DNA of 64,000 nt from Methanolobus vulcani (GCF_900100715.1 NZ_FNCA01000012.1:16779-80778), one strand, 5' to 3'; shown: positions 35,753-44,935, counted from the stretch's first letter. Notes: generated by a model from the letters alone, not told the origin. A program made the numbers and translations.

Positions 35753-36988
35753 ATGAAACAGGAACTAGTGCGAATTTTGAGGGATATCTTCATATCAACG
35801 GGCTATGATATGTCCGAATCATTCAGGTTTGACCTGATAGCCGAAAAGGACGGCTCAAAGACACATATTAAACTTTCATACGATCCTGATCTTGAAGATA
35901 TAAGGAACTTCAAAAGCCAGGTCACAGAAGGCCAGGGTCTTTACATACTGGCAGGCGAAGTCACTGACTCATTCTTAATCAATGCACGAGACATCGGCCT
36001 GACCGTGTGGACCCGTGACGATATGGCTGTAAGGATCGGCAGGGCGATACTTGCGGATATGGAAGGAACTACTAAGGATCTTCAACTTCTTGATGTACTA
36101 TGTACAAAGAAGCCTGCTTCCAGCAGTGTTGATGAGGTTGCAAAAGAGGCTATCAATGCGATATTTGGTACAGGTTCCTCTCCTCATGTGGAAGAAAAAG
36201 CCCTGGAAGAATCTCTGGCATCGCGTCCTCCAAGACCTTCGCTTATTCAGAACGAAAAGCCCATGGAAGTTCAGTATTATCGCCCTCGTGCATCTACTCC
36301 ATCTGTGGAGCTGGCTCCTGAAGGCTCTTATGTATCTGAAGCATTTGATGAACCGGAAGAAGAACATGAAGAGGAATTTATCCCGGAACCTATTCCAGTT
36401 GTGGAGAAACCAGTTTCCCAGGAACCAATAGTTATGAGCCTTCACTCTCCACCGGTGAATATCTCCCTTGATCAGGCTTACTCCTTAGCTGCTCCCCATA
36501 TACGCGGTGCCAATGCAGCAATACTGAAATTCGTACCTTTCTGGATGTACAGTTACTCACTTAATGTGGAACAACGTTACCGTTCCAAGATCATAGATAT
36601 CTCTGGAGATGGTTCAGGTTATATCAATGCTCTGAATGGAAATCAGGAGGAAATGAGCCTTCAGAATATCCAGAAGACCGTTGTTGTTCCAAATGTGGAA
36701 TATGATGTCAAGATGCCAGCGACCACTGAAGATGAGGCTACTAAGGAATTGCTAGATGGTATCATAGAGGAATATACACGCGACCTGCGTTTTGATGATA
36801 CTAAGGGTGATGCAATAATTTCCGAACACAAAAGGTTTAAGCCAGCAGCATCAGATATTAATCTTAATGTAGAACTTGTCTACGTGCCTGTATGGGAAGT
36901 CAAAGGTCAGAGAAATTCTGTAGAGATCAACGCTTCAAGTGGTGAGGTTCTGCGAAATCCTGTTGACGATGATGTCGAATTCGTATAG
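35753..36988 (+). CDS. unknown protein with a nuclease-like N-terminal region
   Basis: 411 residues from ATG 35753; a start 9 bp earlier is possible. Residues 1-110 (GYDMSESFRFDLIAEKDGSK, then LIN.RDIGLTVWTRDDMA) resemble restriction-endonuclease-like domains such as the N-terminus of the HTH regulator at 7105-8073, but a full catalytic motif is not clear. A Pro/Glu-rich linker (about 190-230) follows, then a folded C-terminal half (PFWMYSYSLNVEQRYRSKII, VYVPVWEVKGQRNSVEINAS) that looks like a repeated beta unit. No family name can be given. Confidence 0.45.
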   Translation: MKQELVRILRDIFISTGYDMSESFRFDLIAEKDGSKTHIKLSYDPDLEDIRNFKSQVTEGQGLYILAGEVTDSFLINARDIGLTVWTRDDMAVRIGRAILADMEGTTKDLQLLDVLCTKKPASSSVDEVAKEAINAIFGTGSSPHVEEKALEESLASRPPRPSLIQNEKPMEVQYYRPRASTPSVELAPEGSYVSEAFDEPEEEHEEEFIPEPIPVVEKPVSQEPIVMSLHSPPVNISLDQAYSLAAPHIRGANAAILKFVPFWMYSYSLNVEQRYRSKIIDISGDGSGYINALNGNQEEMSLQNIQKTVVVPNVEYDVKMPATTEDEATKELLDGIIEEYTRDLRFDDTKGDAIISEHKRFKPAASDINLNVELVYVPVWEVKGQRNSVEINASSGEVLRNPVDDDVEFV

Positions 36989-37018
36989 TCTTTATATATT
37001 TGACAGGCGGGTAAAAAG

Positions 37019-37034
37019 TTCGTATCGATACGAA
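37019..37034. promoter_or_regulatory. 16-nt perfect palindrome upstream of the Fe-S scaffold gene
   Basis: TTCGTATCGATACGAA is a perfect palindrome ending just before AACTTATATATC (37037-37047), the likely TATA box of the next gene. The position, directly over the BRE/TATA region, is typical for a repressor or activator site in archaea. Confidence 0.5.
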
Positions 37035-37118
37035 TAAACTTATATATCAAAAACACATATAAAGGATTACCCGGTAGTCACCTTGTATCAATTTCAAACA
37101 AATAATGAGGAATCAACA

Positions 37119-37448
37119 ATGGTAGAAGTAACTGACAAAGCAGCAGCTGAATTAAAATCACTGCTTGAGGAACAGGACAAACAGGATCACGCTCTCAGGA
37201 TTTTCATTGCAGGCATGAGCTGCTGCGGTGTGCAGTATGGCATGTCACTTGAGAACGAGATCAGTGAAGAACATGACCTTGTAGTTGAGGACAAAGGACT
37301 CAAGATCGTCATGAACAAGGACGATGCAGATGGTCTTTCAGAAGCAAAGATCGATTACGTAGATGGTCCTTCCGGCAAGGGCTTTATCATCGATAACAAT
37401 AACGGCGGTGGCTGCAACAGCTCATCCTGTGGTGGCGGTTGCTGTTAA
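37119..37448 (+). CDS. HesB/IscA-like iron-sulfur assembly protein
   Basis: 109 residues. HesB-type fold: TDKAAAELKSLLEEQDKQDH, GMSCCGVQYGMSLENE, and a C-terminal Cys-rich tail (GGGCNSSSCGGGCC). A-type proteins carry or hand on Fe-S clusters. The extra Cys cluster at the tail is unusual compared with the common CGC ending. GAGG lies 9 nt before ATG 37119; an earlier TTG at 37083 has no such site. Probably controlled through the palindrome at 37019-37034. Confidence 0.75.
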   Translation: MVEVTDKAAAELKSLLEEQDKQDHALRIFIAGMSCCGVQYGMSLENEISEEHDLVVEDKGLKIVMNKDDADGLSEAKIDYVDGPSGKGFIIDNNNGGGCNSSSCGGGCC

Positions 37449-37494
37449 GCAACATTTATCTGGCCTATTGAACAATATCATATAAGGTGATTAC

Positions 37495-37845
37495 ATGTTT
37501 CCGGGAATAGGTGGCAGGGGAATGAACCCTGCAAAAGTTAAGCAGATGATGAAACAGATGGGTATAAACATCACTGAGATCGATGACGTTGAACAGGTTA
37601 TCATCAGGACTCCTGCAAAGGATATCGTTTTTAACGATGCCAATGTCTCTATTATGAATGCTCAGGGTGTGGATACTTATCAGATAGTCGGCACTCCGGA
37701 AGAGGTCGCCAGGGAAGTCCAGATACCTGATGATGATGTGAGGCTCGTTGCAGAGCAGACGGGTGTTTCTGAGGATCAGGCACGTGAAGCATTGAAAAAT
37801 GCCAACGGTGATCTGGCAGAAGCAATTCTGGCACTCTCATCATAA
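37495..37845 (+). CDS. nac: archaeal nascent polypeptide-associated complex protein
   Basis: 116 residues. The NAC domain (KVKQMMKQMGINITEIDDVE, VNIIRTPAKDIV-like strands) binds the ribosome and nascent chains as a homodimer. A C-terminal UBA domain (LVAEQTGVSEDQAREALKNA) follows. The GGTGAT binding site 5 nt before the ATG is a model Methanosarcina-type site. Confidence 0.92.
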   Translation: MFPGIGGRGMNPAKVKQMMKQMGINITEIDDVEQVIIRTPAKDIVFNDANVSIMNAQGVDTYQIVGTPEEVAREVQIPDDDVRLVAEQTGVSEDQAREALKNANGDLAEAILALSS

Positions 37846-38243
37846 TTCTTTTTTCTCTTTTTATCTCAGACTTAAATCCATCCATAGATTATTCTATGTG
37901 TATCCTATCCCTGCTATTTACTTGCTAATGTGACTAAGGTAATTATCTGTAAGTTTCTCATATTTTTTCATACTTATTTGTCTGATTTTATGATCTGTTA
38001 TTTACGTAGGGACCAAAATAGGTATATATTATTATCATGATTATACATGATGATTGAGGAGTGACTAACTATAGATTGCTCTTTCAACGCGGTCCCTTTC
38101 ATGTCCCGGGGTTTCATCTGGAACCTTTGTTTGTTCTTCAAAATGACATGAGACGGTTGCTCTGCAGGTATTGGTTCAAGGCCTTGAGATAACTTGAGGT
38201 CATGAAAGAAACATAACGATTATTGATTATAGATGGAGTAAAC
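37846..38243 (+). other. long leader region of the acyl-CoA synthetase gene with inverted repeats
   Basis: About 400 bp. A GGTATATATTATTATC box near 38010-38024 predicts a start about 38043, giving a leader of about 200 nt. In it, CTTTCATGTC (38096-38105) can pair either with GACATGA (38145-38151) or with CATGAAAG (38201-38208), which are mutually exclusive. TCAAGGCCTTGA (38176-38187) is a perfect palindrome. A five-codon frame (ATGATGATTGAGGAGTGA) begins at 38048. No protein gene is credible. Confidence 0.4.
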
Positions 38244-40133
38244 ATGTCTGAAAATTTTGATGTCAAATTGGATGGGAAAAGTTATCTTCCTGATCCTTCT
38301 GTAAAAGAAAACTCATGGATAGGCGATTACGAAACTGCCTATAATGAATTCCTTAAAGACCCTGAAAAACACTGGGAAAACGTTGCTGAAGAACTCGAGT
38401 GGTTTGAGAAATGGGATAAGGTCAGGGAATGGGACCATCCACACGCAAAATGGTTTACCAATGCTAAAATGAATATCACTCACAACTGTCTTGACAGGCA
38501 TGTGATGAACGGCAAGAGGAACAAGGTAGCTATCATCTGGGTAGGCGATGACGGTGAGGAAGTCGTTCTCACATATCGCCAGCTTTACCGTGAGGTTATG
38601 AGATTTGCCAATGGTCTCAAGTCCCTGGGAGTAGAGAAAGGTGACCGTGTTTGTATTTACATGCCATTTGTCCCTGAACAGATCATAGCAATGCTTGCAT
38701 GTGCACGCATCGGTGCTGTACATAGCGTTGTCTTTGGTGGTTTTGGTGCCAATGCCCTTCACTCAAGGATAAAGGATGCACAGGCAAAGATAGTCATTAC
38801 TGCTGATGCAAGTCTGCGACGTGGAAAGAGAATTGACCTTAAGTCTCTTGTAGATGAGGCTGTTGTTAATGCTTCAAGTGTTGAGAAAATCGTTGTCCTC
38901 AGGAGAATGACACCTCAGATGGAGCTTTTCTCTGAGATCGAGGTCGATTTCTACGAGATAATGGAAGATGTCGAAAAGGAATGTGAACCAGAGGTAATGG
39001 ATTCCGAGGATCCGCTGTTCATTCTATATACCAGTGGTACAACAGGTCCTGCAAAGGGAATCGTGCATGCATGTGGCGGTTACATGGTCGGTACATATTA
39101 TACAACAAAGAATATGTTCGACCTCAAAGAAAGCGATGTCATGTGGTGTACGGCAGATCCGGGATGGATCACCGGTCACAGTTACATAGTCTATGGTCCG
39201 CTTTCCATGGGAGCTACTATCCTCATATCCGAGACTACTCCTGATTATCCGGACCCTGGAATCTGGTGGAGCATGATAGAGGAGTTCGATGTTACAATAT
39301 TCTATACAGCACCTACTGCAATCAGGATGTTTATGAGAATGGGTGAAGAGTGGCCTGAAAAGTACAACCTCAGCTCACTGAGGATACTGGGCTCTGTCGG
39401 TGAACCTCTCAACCCTGAGGCGTTTGAATGGTACTATCGTGTAATTGGTAAGGAAAAGTGTCCGATCCTTGATACATGGTGGCAGACCGAGACCGGAATG
39501 CACATGCTCACAACAGCTGTCGGTGAGCCTATGAAGCCAGGTTTTGCAGGCCGTCCGGTTCCGGGTATCGTTGCAGATGTTGTTGATGAGAATGGAGAAC
39601 CGGTTCCTGCCGGAACAGGTGGTTTCCTTGTTATTAAGGAGCCATGGCCTTCCATGATGAGAACGGTTTACAACAACGATGAGAGATATCGCCAGTACTG
39701 GAGTACTGTTGGTAACTATTACGCAGCAGGTGACCTTGCTGTAAAGGATGAGGATGGCTACATCATGATCCTCGGACGCTCCGATGATGTCCTGATCGTT
39801 GCAGGTCACAACATCGGCAGTGCAGAAGTTGAAAGTGCCCTTGTTTCCCATGAGGCTGTCGCAGAAGCAGCAGTAATCGGAAAACCAGACCCCCTCAAGG
39901 GAGATTCCATCAAGGCTTTCATCATTCTGCGTATGGGCTACAATGCCAGCGATAAACTCAAACTGGAACTTGTCTATCACGTAAGAATGAACCTCGGCCC
40001 AATAGCCATTCCATCAGAGATCGAGTTCGTGGAATCCCTGCCAAAGACCCGAAGCGGAAAAATAATGAGGCGTCTCCTCAAAGCACAGGAACTTGGCCAG
40101 GATCCCGGAGACATTTCCACACTGGAGGACTGA
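38244..40133 (+). CDS. acs: AMP-forming acetyl-CoA synthetase
   Basis: 629 residues. Activates acetate (or a similar short acid) to acyl-AMP and then acyl-CoA. ATP motif [12 protein letters not shown], the substrate-pocket motif DTWWQTETG whose Trp is typical of acetyl-CoA synthetases, [20 protein letters not shown], and the catalytic Lys near the C-terminus in [13 protein letters not shown] 38244 has GGAG 6 nt upstream. It stands alone with a long leader. In a methylotrophic methanogen it would serve acetate assimilation rather than methanogenesis; that is inference, and propionate use cannot be excluded. Confidence 0.9.
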   Translation: MSENFDVKLDGKSYLPDPSVKENSWIGDYETAYNEFLKDPEKHWENVAEELEWFEKWDKVREWDHPHAKWFTNAKMNITHNCLDRHVMNGKRNKVAIIWVGDDGEEVVLTYRQLYREVMRFANGLKSLGVEKGDRVCIYMPFVPEQIIAMLACARIGAVHSVVFGGFGANALHSRIKDAQAKIVITADASLRRGKRIDLKSLVDEAVVNASSVEKIVVLRRMTPQMELFSEIEVDFYEIMEDVEKECEPEVMDSEDPLFILYTSGTTGPAKGIVHACGGYMVGTYYTTKNMFDLKESDVMWCTADPGWITGHSYIVYGPLSMGATILISETTPDYPDPGIWWSMIEEFDVTIFYTAPTAIRMFMRMGEEWPEKYNLSSLRILGSVGEPLNPEAFEWYYRVIGKEKCPILDTWWQTETGMHMLTTAVGEPMKPGFAGRPVPGIVADVVDENGEPVPAGTGGFLVIKEPWPSMMRTVYNNDERYRQYWSTVGNYYAAGDLAVKDEDGYIMILGRSDDVLIVAGHNIGSAEVESALVSHEAVAEAAVIGKPDPLKGDSIKAFIILRMGYNASDKLKLELVYHVRMNLGPIAIPSEIEFVESLPKTRSGKIMRRLLKAQELGQDPGDISTLED

Positions 40134-40141
40134 ATCCTCCT
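40125..40141 (+). terminator. hairpin terminator spanning the acs stop codon
   Basis: GGAGGA (40125-40130), loop CTGAA with the TGA stop, TCCTCC (40136-40141), then TTTCTTATTTTTC. Confidence 0.6.
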
Positions 40142-40221
40142 TTCTTATTTTTCTTTATTATTTCTTTTTAAAATAGTAATAGTTATGAATCATCCACGCC
40201 ATTATTCTGTCAGGTGACAAA

Positions 40222-41013
40222 ATGATAGACTTTTTTGACCTTTACCTTGCAGAGGATTGCCCATACGGAGATGAGACTACCGAACTTCTTGAGATTCAAG
40301 GCAATGGAAGGCTTCGTATCAAATCAAGAGAACATGGTGTTGCGGCCTGCATGGATGACCTTGCAGCTTTCTACAGGAAAAATGGTCTCGAAGTCGTAAG
40401 CATGGTTGCAGATGGTGCCGAGTTCAATCCGAATGATGTTATATTTGAAGCTCAGGGTGATCTCCCGACTATTTTCAAACTCTGGAGAATATCACAGACA
40501 TTCCTTTCAATGGTCTGTTCCATTGCATCAAAAACACGTTTTGCTGTTGAACTTGCAAGAAAATCAAACCCTGACATAATGGTGGCAACAAGCCGCAAGA
40601 CTCATCCGGGATTCAGGAAATATGAGCTTAAAGCGGTAAAGATAGGTGGAGGAGACCATCACCGCAACTCTCTCAGTGATTCAATTCTTATCACACAGAA
40701 TCACCTCGATATCATGGAAAAGCGTGTAAAGCTCAGGGCCATGCGCAAGATAGAGATAGAACCAAGGACAAGAGAGGAAGCTTTCGAGTCAGCTCCGGTT
40801 GCAGATGTGCTCCTGCTTGACCATTACAGTCCGGAAGAGCTGGAAAGCCTTGTTCCGGAGTTACGTGCCCTGAATCCAAAGCTTGAGGTTGGAGTAGGTG
40901 GAATTGATCTTGGAATGGTCTCTGATTATGCAAAGCATGTTGACTTTATTGTGACCACTGCTCCGTATTATGCCAAACCGCTTGATCTCACTTCAAAGAT
41001 TCGTAGAATTTAG
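40222..41013 (+). CDS. NadC/ModD-like phosphoribosyltransferase-fold protein
   Basis: 263 residues. The fold of quinolinate phosphoribosyltransferase is visible: FLSMVCSIASKTRFAVELAR, ATSRKTHPGFRKYELKAVKI, GGGDHHRNSLSDSILITQNH, VADVLLLDHYSPEE and the C-terminal VGVGGIDLGMVSDYA. The RKTxPG motif has the extra Ser found in neither common NadC nor ModD as I remember them. The enzyme may make nicotinate mononucleotide or serve a molybdenum- or methanogen-related pathway; the paralogue cannot be settled by eye. Monocistronic, GGTGAC just before the ATG. Confidence 0.65.
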   Translation: MIDFFDLYLAEDCPYGDETTELLEIQGNGRLRIKSREHGVAACMDDLAAFYRKNGLEVVSMVADGAEFNPNDVIFEAQGDLPTIFKLWRISQTFLSMVCSIASKTRFAVELARKSNPDIMVATSRKTHPGFRKYELKAVKIGGGDHHRNSLSDSILITQNHLDIMEKRVKLRAMRKIEIEPRTREEAFESAPVADVLLLDHYSPEELESLVPELRALNPKLEVGVGGIDLGMVSDYAKHVDFIVTTAPYYAKPLDLTSKIRRI

Positions 41014-41053
41014 ATATATAAGTTAAGCGAAAACTTTATATTAAATAATCGCC

Positions 41054-41167
41054 ATGGTTGTGTGTACAGAGTGCATTACCGTCGAAAAGAGACGCATAAT
41101 TTGCGGGGACAAATTAGTACTAGGAAAAGCTTTTCCTATAGTTGTGCATTCTTGTATCGATAAGTAA
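41054..41167 (+). CDS. possible small Cys-rich protein
   Basis: A 37-codon frame from ATG 41054 to TAA 41167, MVVCTECITVEKRRIICGDK through VVHSCIDK. Four Cys (positions 4, 7, 17, 34) give a CxxC plus two more, as in small zinc proteins. TTTATATT at 41034-41041 is a TATA candidate, but it would start transcription about 10 nt inside the frame. An 18-nt palindrome lies within it. The region could instead be the thioredoxin leader. Confidence 0.3.
   Translation: MVVCTECITVEKRRIICGDKLVLGKAFPIVVHSCIDK
41121..41138. repeat. 18-nt perfect palindrome
   Basis: TAGGAAAAGCTTTTCCTA, 74 bp upstream of the thioredoxin start and inside the possible small Cys-rich frame. It could be a hairpin in a leader RNA or an operator. 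Confidence 0.5.
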
Positions 41168-41211
41168 AAATAATTTATTCATCGACTATACAATAAAAGA
41201 GGTGTATTAAT

Positions 41212-41481
41212 ATGAGCAAAGTGGAACTTCTAGATTTCAGTGCAACCTGGTGCGGACCTTGTAAGATGCAGAAGCCTCATCTTGAAAAAGTTGAAGCCGA
41301 ACTTGCAGGTCAGATCGAAGTGAAGGTCGTTGATGTAGACCAGAACCAGAGCCTTGCAGCACAATATGGTATTCAGGCAGTACCTACGCTTATCATCCTT
41401 AAAGACGGGGAAATGGTAAAGCGCTTCACAGGCCTTACTACCTCAGGAATCCTCCTTGAGGAACTCAAAAAGGTGCTTTAA
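41212..41481 (+). CDS. thioredoxin-like protein
   Basis: 89 residues, a compact archaeal thioredoxin. Active site SATWCGPCKMQKP, cis-proline loop GIQAVPTLIILKDGE. It reduces disulfides in the cytoplasm or serves as glutaredoxin-like carrier. AGAGGTG precedes the ATG. GTATCGATA, the core of the palindrome at 37019-37034, lies about 50 bp upstream (41154-41162). Confidence 0.9.
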   Translation: MSKVELLDFSATWCGPCKMQKPHLEKVEAELAGQIEVKVVDVDQNQSLAAQYGIQAVPTLIILKDGEMVKRFTGLTTSGILLEELKKVL

Positions 41482-41487
41482 GCACCT
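41471..41487 (+). terminator. hairpin terminator spanning the thioredoxin stop codon
   Basis: AGGTGCT, loop TTA, AGCACCT, followed by GCTTTTCGTTTTTTATTTTTG. The stop codon lies in the loop. Confidence 0.6.
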
Positions 41488-41599
41488 GCTTTTCGTTTTT
41501 TATTTTTGTTTTCAGGTCACTTATGACCGGCTTATTTTTATCTTTTCTTGAAAAAGCGTAAATAGCTTAAGATCATTCCAGTCTCGAGGGATACAGGAA

Positions 41600-42613
41600 T
41601 TGAAAGAACTGGTTGATCTTGGTGTAATGGTTTTCAGGGAAAAGAATTCCCGCGGTTCATTCAAACCCCATCTTTCTATAAAATTCAGGTCAACCGAAGG
41701 AGAACTTGTAACTTTTTCTATTGACACAACCCGTACTCCTGCAAAATACCAGCAACCTGATGCTTATCTTATCACTCATGCGCATTCAGATCACAACGGC
41801 AAATCCGCAATGCTTTCTGACCGTGCAGTCTGTTCTGAAAAGACCGCTATTGCACTTGAGATTCGTCATGATCGCAAGTACGCAGGCAGGACATTCAAAG
41901 TCGGGGAAACTATTGAGGTAAGTGCTGTAAAAGTTCACACATTCCCTAATTTCCATACGGTTGGCTCAGTGGCATTTATGTGGGAAAATGAGCTTGGAAC
42001 ACGCATACTTGTCACAGGTGATGTAAAAGACGCTTCCATGCTTCCGGAATGTGATCTTCTGATAACCGAAGCCAACTACGGAGATCCCGGTGACACAACA
42101 TGTTATTTTGATGACGATCTGGAAGGTTTTGAGAACGCTTTCAGGGACAATTCCTCAATTGCCTTTGGAGCCTATGCATTCGGCAAAGCTCAAAGAGCTG
42201 TGGAACTGCTAAGAGGTTTTGGCTATGATGGTGTCATCGAAATGGATGACCAGTCTCTCTCCCTTACACGAACTCTTCTTGAAAATGCCGGGGAACTTGA
42301 ATATCTTGGCAACTGCTGCGGTGACAGTATAAGTATAGTACCTCCCTGGGATCTGGACAAGCTGCCATCCCATATTTCTAAATTCGTAATGACAGGACGC
42401 AGCGATTATCGCTATCCTGCAATCCAGATAAGTGACCATCTTGACGCGCGTGGGCTTGTAAATATGGTGAAAAACATTGATCCCGAGTTTACGGTTGTCT
42501 ACCACCCTAACGGTCATCGTCCGGGAAGATTCGCAAAACACCTCGATTCAATCGGTTTTAATGCACTTTCAATTGATAAGATCGAAAATGTCCTGAGCAA
42601 TGAATTTGTATGA
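41600..42613 (+). CDS. metallo-beta-lactamase-fold hydrolase
   Basis: 337 residues from a TTG start with GAGGG upstream. The metal motif is THAHSDHNGK (about 59-68), with HTVGSVAFMW, VTGDVKDASMLPECDLLITE and a late His in HPNGHRPGRF. The layout recalls the beta-CASP-free RNA-processing and exonuclease-like MBL proteins of archaea (CPSF-related), but the substrate is unknown. Monocistronic. Confidence 0.75.
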   Translation: MKELVDLGVMVFREKNSRGSFKPHLSIKFRSTEGELVTFSIDTTRTPAKYQQPDAYLITHAHSDHNGKSAMLSDRAVCSEKTAIALEIRHDRKYAGRTFKVGETIEVSAVKVHTFPNFHTVGSVAFMWENELGTRILVTGDVKDASMLPECDLLITEANYGDPGDTTCYFDDDLEGFENAFRDNSSIAFGAYAFGKAQRAVELLRGFGYDGVIEMDDQSLSLTRTLLENAGELEYLGNCCGDSISIVPPWDLDKLPSHISKFVMTGRSDYRYPAIQISDHLDARGLVNMVKNIDPEFTVVYHPNGHRPGRFAKHLDSIGFNALSIDKIENVLSNEFV

Positions 42614-42701
42614 AGTTCTCTCTGGCAGGATAAACATTTATATAAGTACTTGATTTTATAGTACCCACACTATCCAAGTTGTACCAGGAGATCAGATCAA
42701 T

Positions 42702-43112
42702 TTGTCAAAATCATCCAACAAAAAGCCATCAGTGGCCAAAAAAGAAGTAAAACCCGCTGATGATGCGCAACCAGCTCCTACTTCATCCCACGGGAGATCA
42801 CAGTTTAAAATGAGAACACCGGAGGAAAAGAAGCAGGCTCATAAGGAGGGAATCATCAAAACGGCAGTTGCTGCTATTATAGGTATGGTAGCGGGTATAA
42901 TTGCCTATATGCAGCTTGGTGTAGGTGATGACCCAACCGTGAAATGGTATGTTATAATGATGTTCATAGTCGGTATCTCCTTCTATGTCATGAAACTCTC
43001 ATTCCCTCTGTTCAAGATAAAGCCCAAAGAGTTTGGTTTTAAGGACTGGTTCTATGTTGAGTTCATTGTTATTGACTTCTGTCTTGTAACATGGACATTG
43101 CTTCTGAATTGA
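42702..43112 (+). CDS. EMC6-like small membrane protein
   Basis: 136 residues from TTG 42702 with CCAGGAG upstream. A Lys/Ser/Pro-rich soluble N-terminus (1-50) precedes three membrane helices (about 52-70, 80-98, 112-134) with a GIIKTAVAAIIGMVAGIIAY core. I associate this with the archaeal homologues of EMC6, a subunit of the eukaryotic membrane-protein insertase; the match is by eye only. abce1 follows 50 bp downstream on the same strand. Confidence 0.5.
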   Translation: MSKSSNKKPSVAKKEVKPADDAQPAPTSSHGRSQFKMRTPEEKKQAHKEGIIKTAVAAIIGMVAGIIAYMQLGVGDDPTVKWYVIMMFIVGISFYVMKLSFPLFKIKPKEFGFKDWFYVEFIVIDFCLVTWTLLLN

Positions 43113-43162
43113 TCTTCTATTTTTATCTTTTATTCATTTTATTTTATTGACAGGGATCTTAC

Positions 43163-44935
43163 ATGCGAATTGCCATATTGAACAAAGACAGGTGTCAGCC
43201 AAGACGCTGCAGTCATGAATGTGAAAAATATTGTCCCCGTGTGAGAACGGGCGATGAGACCATAATCTTTGGAGATGACGGAAAACCAATAATCTCAGAA
43301 GAGATGTGCGTAGGTTGTGGTATATGTGTCCACAAGTGTCCGTTTGAAGCTATTATGATAATCGGTCTTCCGGAAGCACTTACCGAACCAACACACAGGT
43401 ACGGCCCGAATGGTTTTGCGTTGTATGGTCTGCCGATCCCGCAGGTTGGAAAAGTAACTGGTATCCTTGGTCCCAACGGTATAGGTAAAAGTACCGCAGT
43501 ACAGATCCTTTCCGGAACTCTTGTTCCTAACTTCTCAGAGGATAACAGCAACTGGGAAAGGGTGCTTGATCACTATGCAGGAACAGCTCTTTACGATTAT
43601 TTCAGTGACGTAGTTGACGGCAACATAAAAGTGTCACAGAAGCCTCAGTATGTGGATATGATCCCAAAGGCTTTCAAGGGCAAGACAAGTGAGCTTCTTG
43701 ACAAGACCGACGAAAGAGGCAAGCTTCCTGAACTTATTGAACGCCTTAACCTTTCACATGTAATGGACCGCAAGATAACAGAACTCAGTGGCGGTGAACT
43801 ACAGAGGGTTGCCATTGCAGCCTGTGCAGCCAAAGATGCTGATTTCTACTTCTTTGATGAAATAAGTCCCTATCTTGATATTTACCAGCGTATTAATACC
43901 GCGCAGCTTATTCAGGAAATATCTGAGGAAAAAGCAGTTCTTGTTGTAGAACACGACCTTGCAATACTTGACATGCTTGCTGATGCAGTTCATGTGGCAT
44001 ATGGTGAGCCTGGTGGATATGGTGTGATCACACATCCAAAAGGCGTGCGTGTTGCTATTAACCAGTATCTTAAAGGTTTCCTTCCAGAAGAGAACGTGCG
44101 TGTAAGACCTGAAGCTATTAAGTTTGAGGTTCACCCTCCAAGAGTTGAGACCGATATCAACACACTTCTTGACTATGATGCTTTCTCCAAAAAATACGGC
44201 GAAGGTTTCTCACTTTCTACTGATGGTGGTTCACTGAAGGAAGGCGAAGTTCTGGGAATTGTCGGTCCAAACGGTATTGGTAAGTCCACTTTTGTCAAGA
44301 TACTTGCAGGCGAGATAGAGCCTGATGAAGGAAAGCTTGACCATGACATCAAGATCGCATACAAGCCACAGTACATCAAAGCTGACAGTCCGATGCAGGT
44401 TCGCTATTTCCTTGGTGGTCTTTCCAGTAAATTCAATAGCAGTTATTTCCAGACCGAGATCGCAAAACCACTGAACATTGAAAGACTCTACGACCGCATG
44501 CTCACAGAGCTCAGTGGCGGAGAACTCCAGAGAGTTGCTATTGCCGCATGTCTCTGTCAGGATGCTGATATGTATATTCTTGACGAGCCAAGTGCCCACC
44601 TTGACGTAGAACAGCGTTCTATGGCAACAAAGGTCATCAAGAGATTCGCCGAGAACAATAGTAAGACCGCAATGGTCGTTGACCACGACATTTACATGAT
44701 AGATATGCTGAGCGAGCGTCTCATAGTATTTGAAGGTGAACCGGCGGTCTATGGTAAGGCACACCAGCCTTCCAGCATGCAGGACGGTATGAACAAGTTC
44801 CTGGCAAATCTGGATATCACATTCAGGCGTGATGAAGATACTTCCCGTCCGAGGGTCAACAAAAAGGATTCAAGACTTGACAGGGAACAGAAATCCAAGG
44901 GCGAATATTACTACCACAATATTGCTGATGAATGA
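43163..44935 (+). CDS. abce1: ribosome recycling ATPase ABCE1/Rli1
   Basis: 590 residues. N-terminal Fe-S domain (CQPRRCSHECEKYCP and CVGCGICVHKCPFEAI), then two ABC ATPase domains: Walker A GPNGIGKST in both, signature LSGGELQRVAIAA in both, and the DEP/DEI glutamates (FFDEISPYLD, ILDEPSAHLD). It splits ribosomes after termination. The hinge and Fe-S residues are intact. Full length for the family. Confidence 0.95.
   Translation: MRIAILNKDRCQPRRCSHECEKYCPRVRTGDETIIFGDDGKPIISEEMCVGCGICVHKCPFEAIMIIGLPEALTEPTHRYGPNGFALYGLPIPQVGKVTGILGPNGIGKSTAVQILSGTLVPNFSEDNSNWERVLDHYAGTALYDYFSDVVDGNIKVSQKPQYVDMIPKAFKGKTSELLDKTDERGKLPELIERLNLSHVMDRKITELSGGELQRVAIAACAAKDADFYFFDEISPYLDIYQRINTAQLIQEISEEKAVLVVEHDLAILDMLADAVHVAYGEPGGYGVITHPKGVRVAINQYLKGFLPEENVRVRPEAIKFEVHPPRVETDINTLLDYDAFSKKYGEGFSLSTDGGSLKEGEVLGIVGPNGIGKSTFVKILAGEIEPDEGKLDHDIKIAYKPQYIKADSPMQVRYFLGGLSSKFNSSYFQTEIAKPLNIERLYDRMLTELSGGELQRVAIAACLCQDADMYILDEPSAHLDVEQRSMATKVIKRFAENNSKTAMVVDHDIYMIDMLSERLIVFEGEPAVYGKAHQPSSMQDGMNKFLANLDITFRRDEDTSRPRVNKKDSRLDREQKSKGEYYYHNIADE

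Noticed and set aside
38041..38130. C/D box sRNA in the acs leader
   Set aside because: An ATGATGA box C-like sequence exists, but no CTGA box D at a proper distance.
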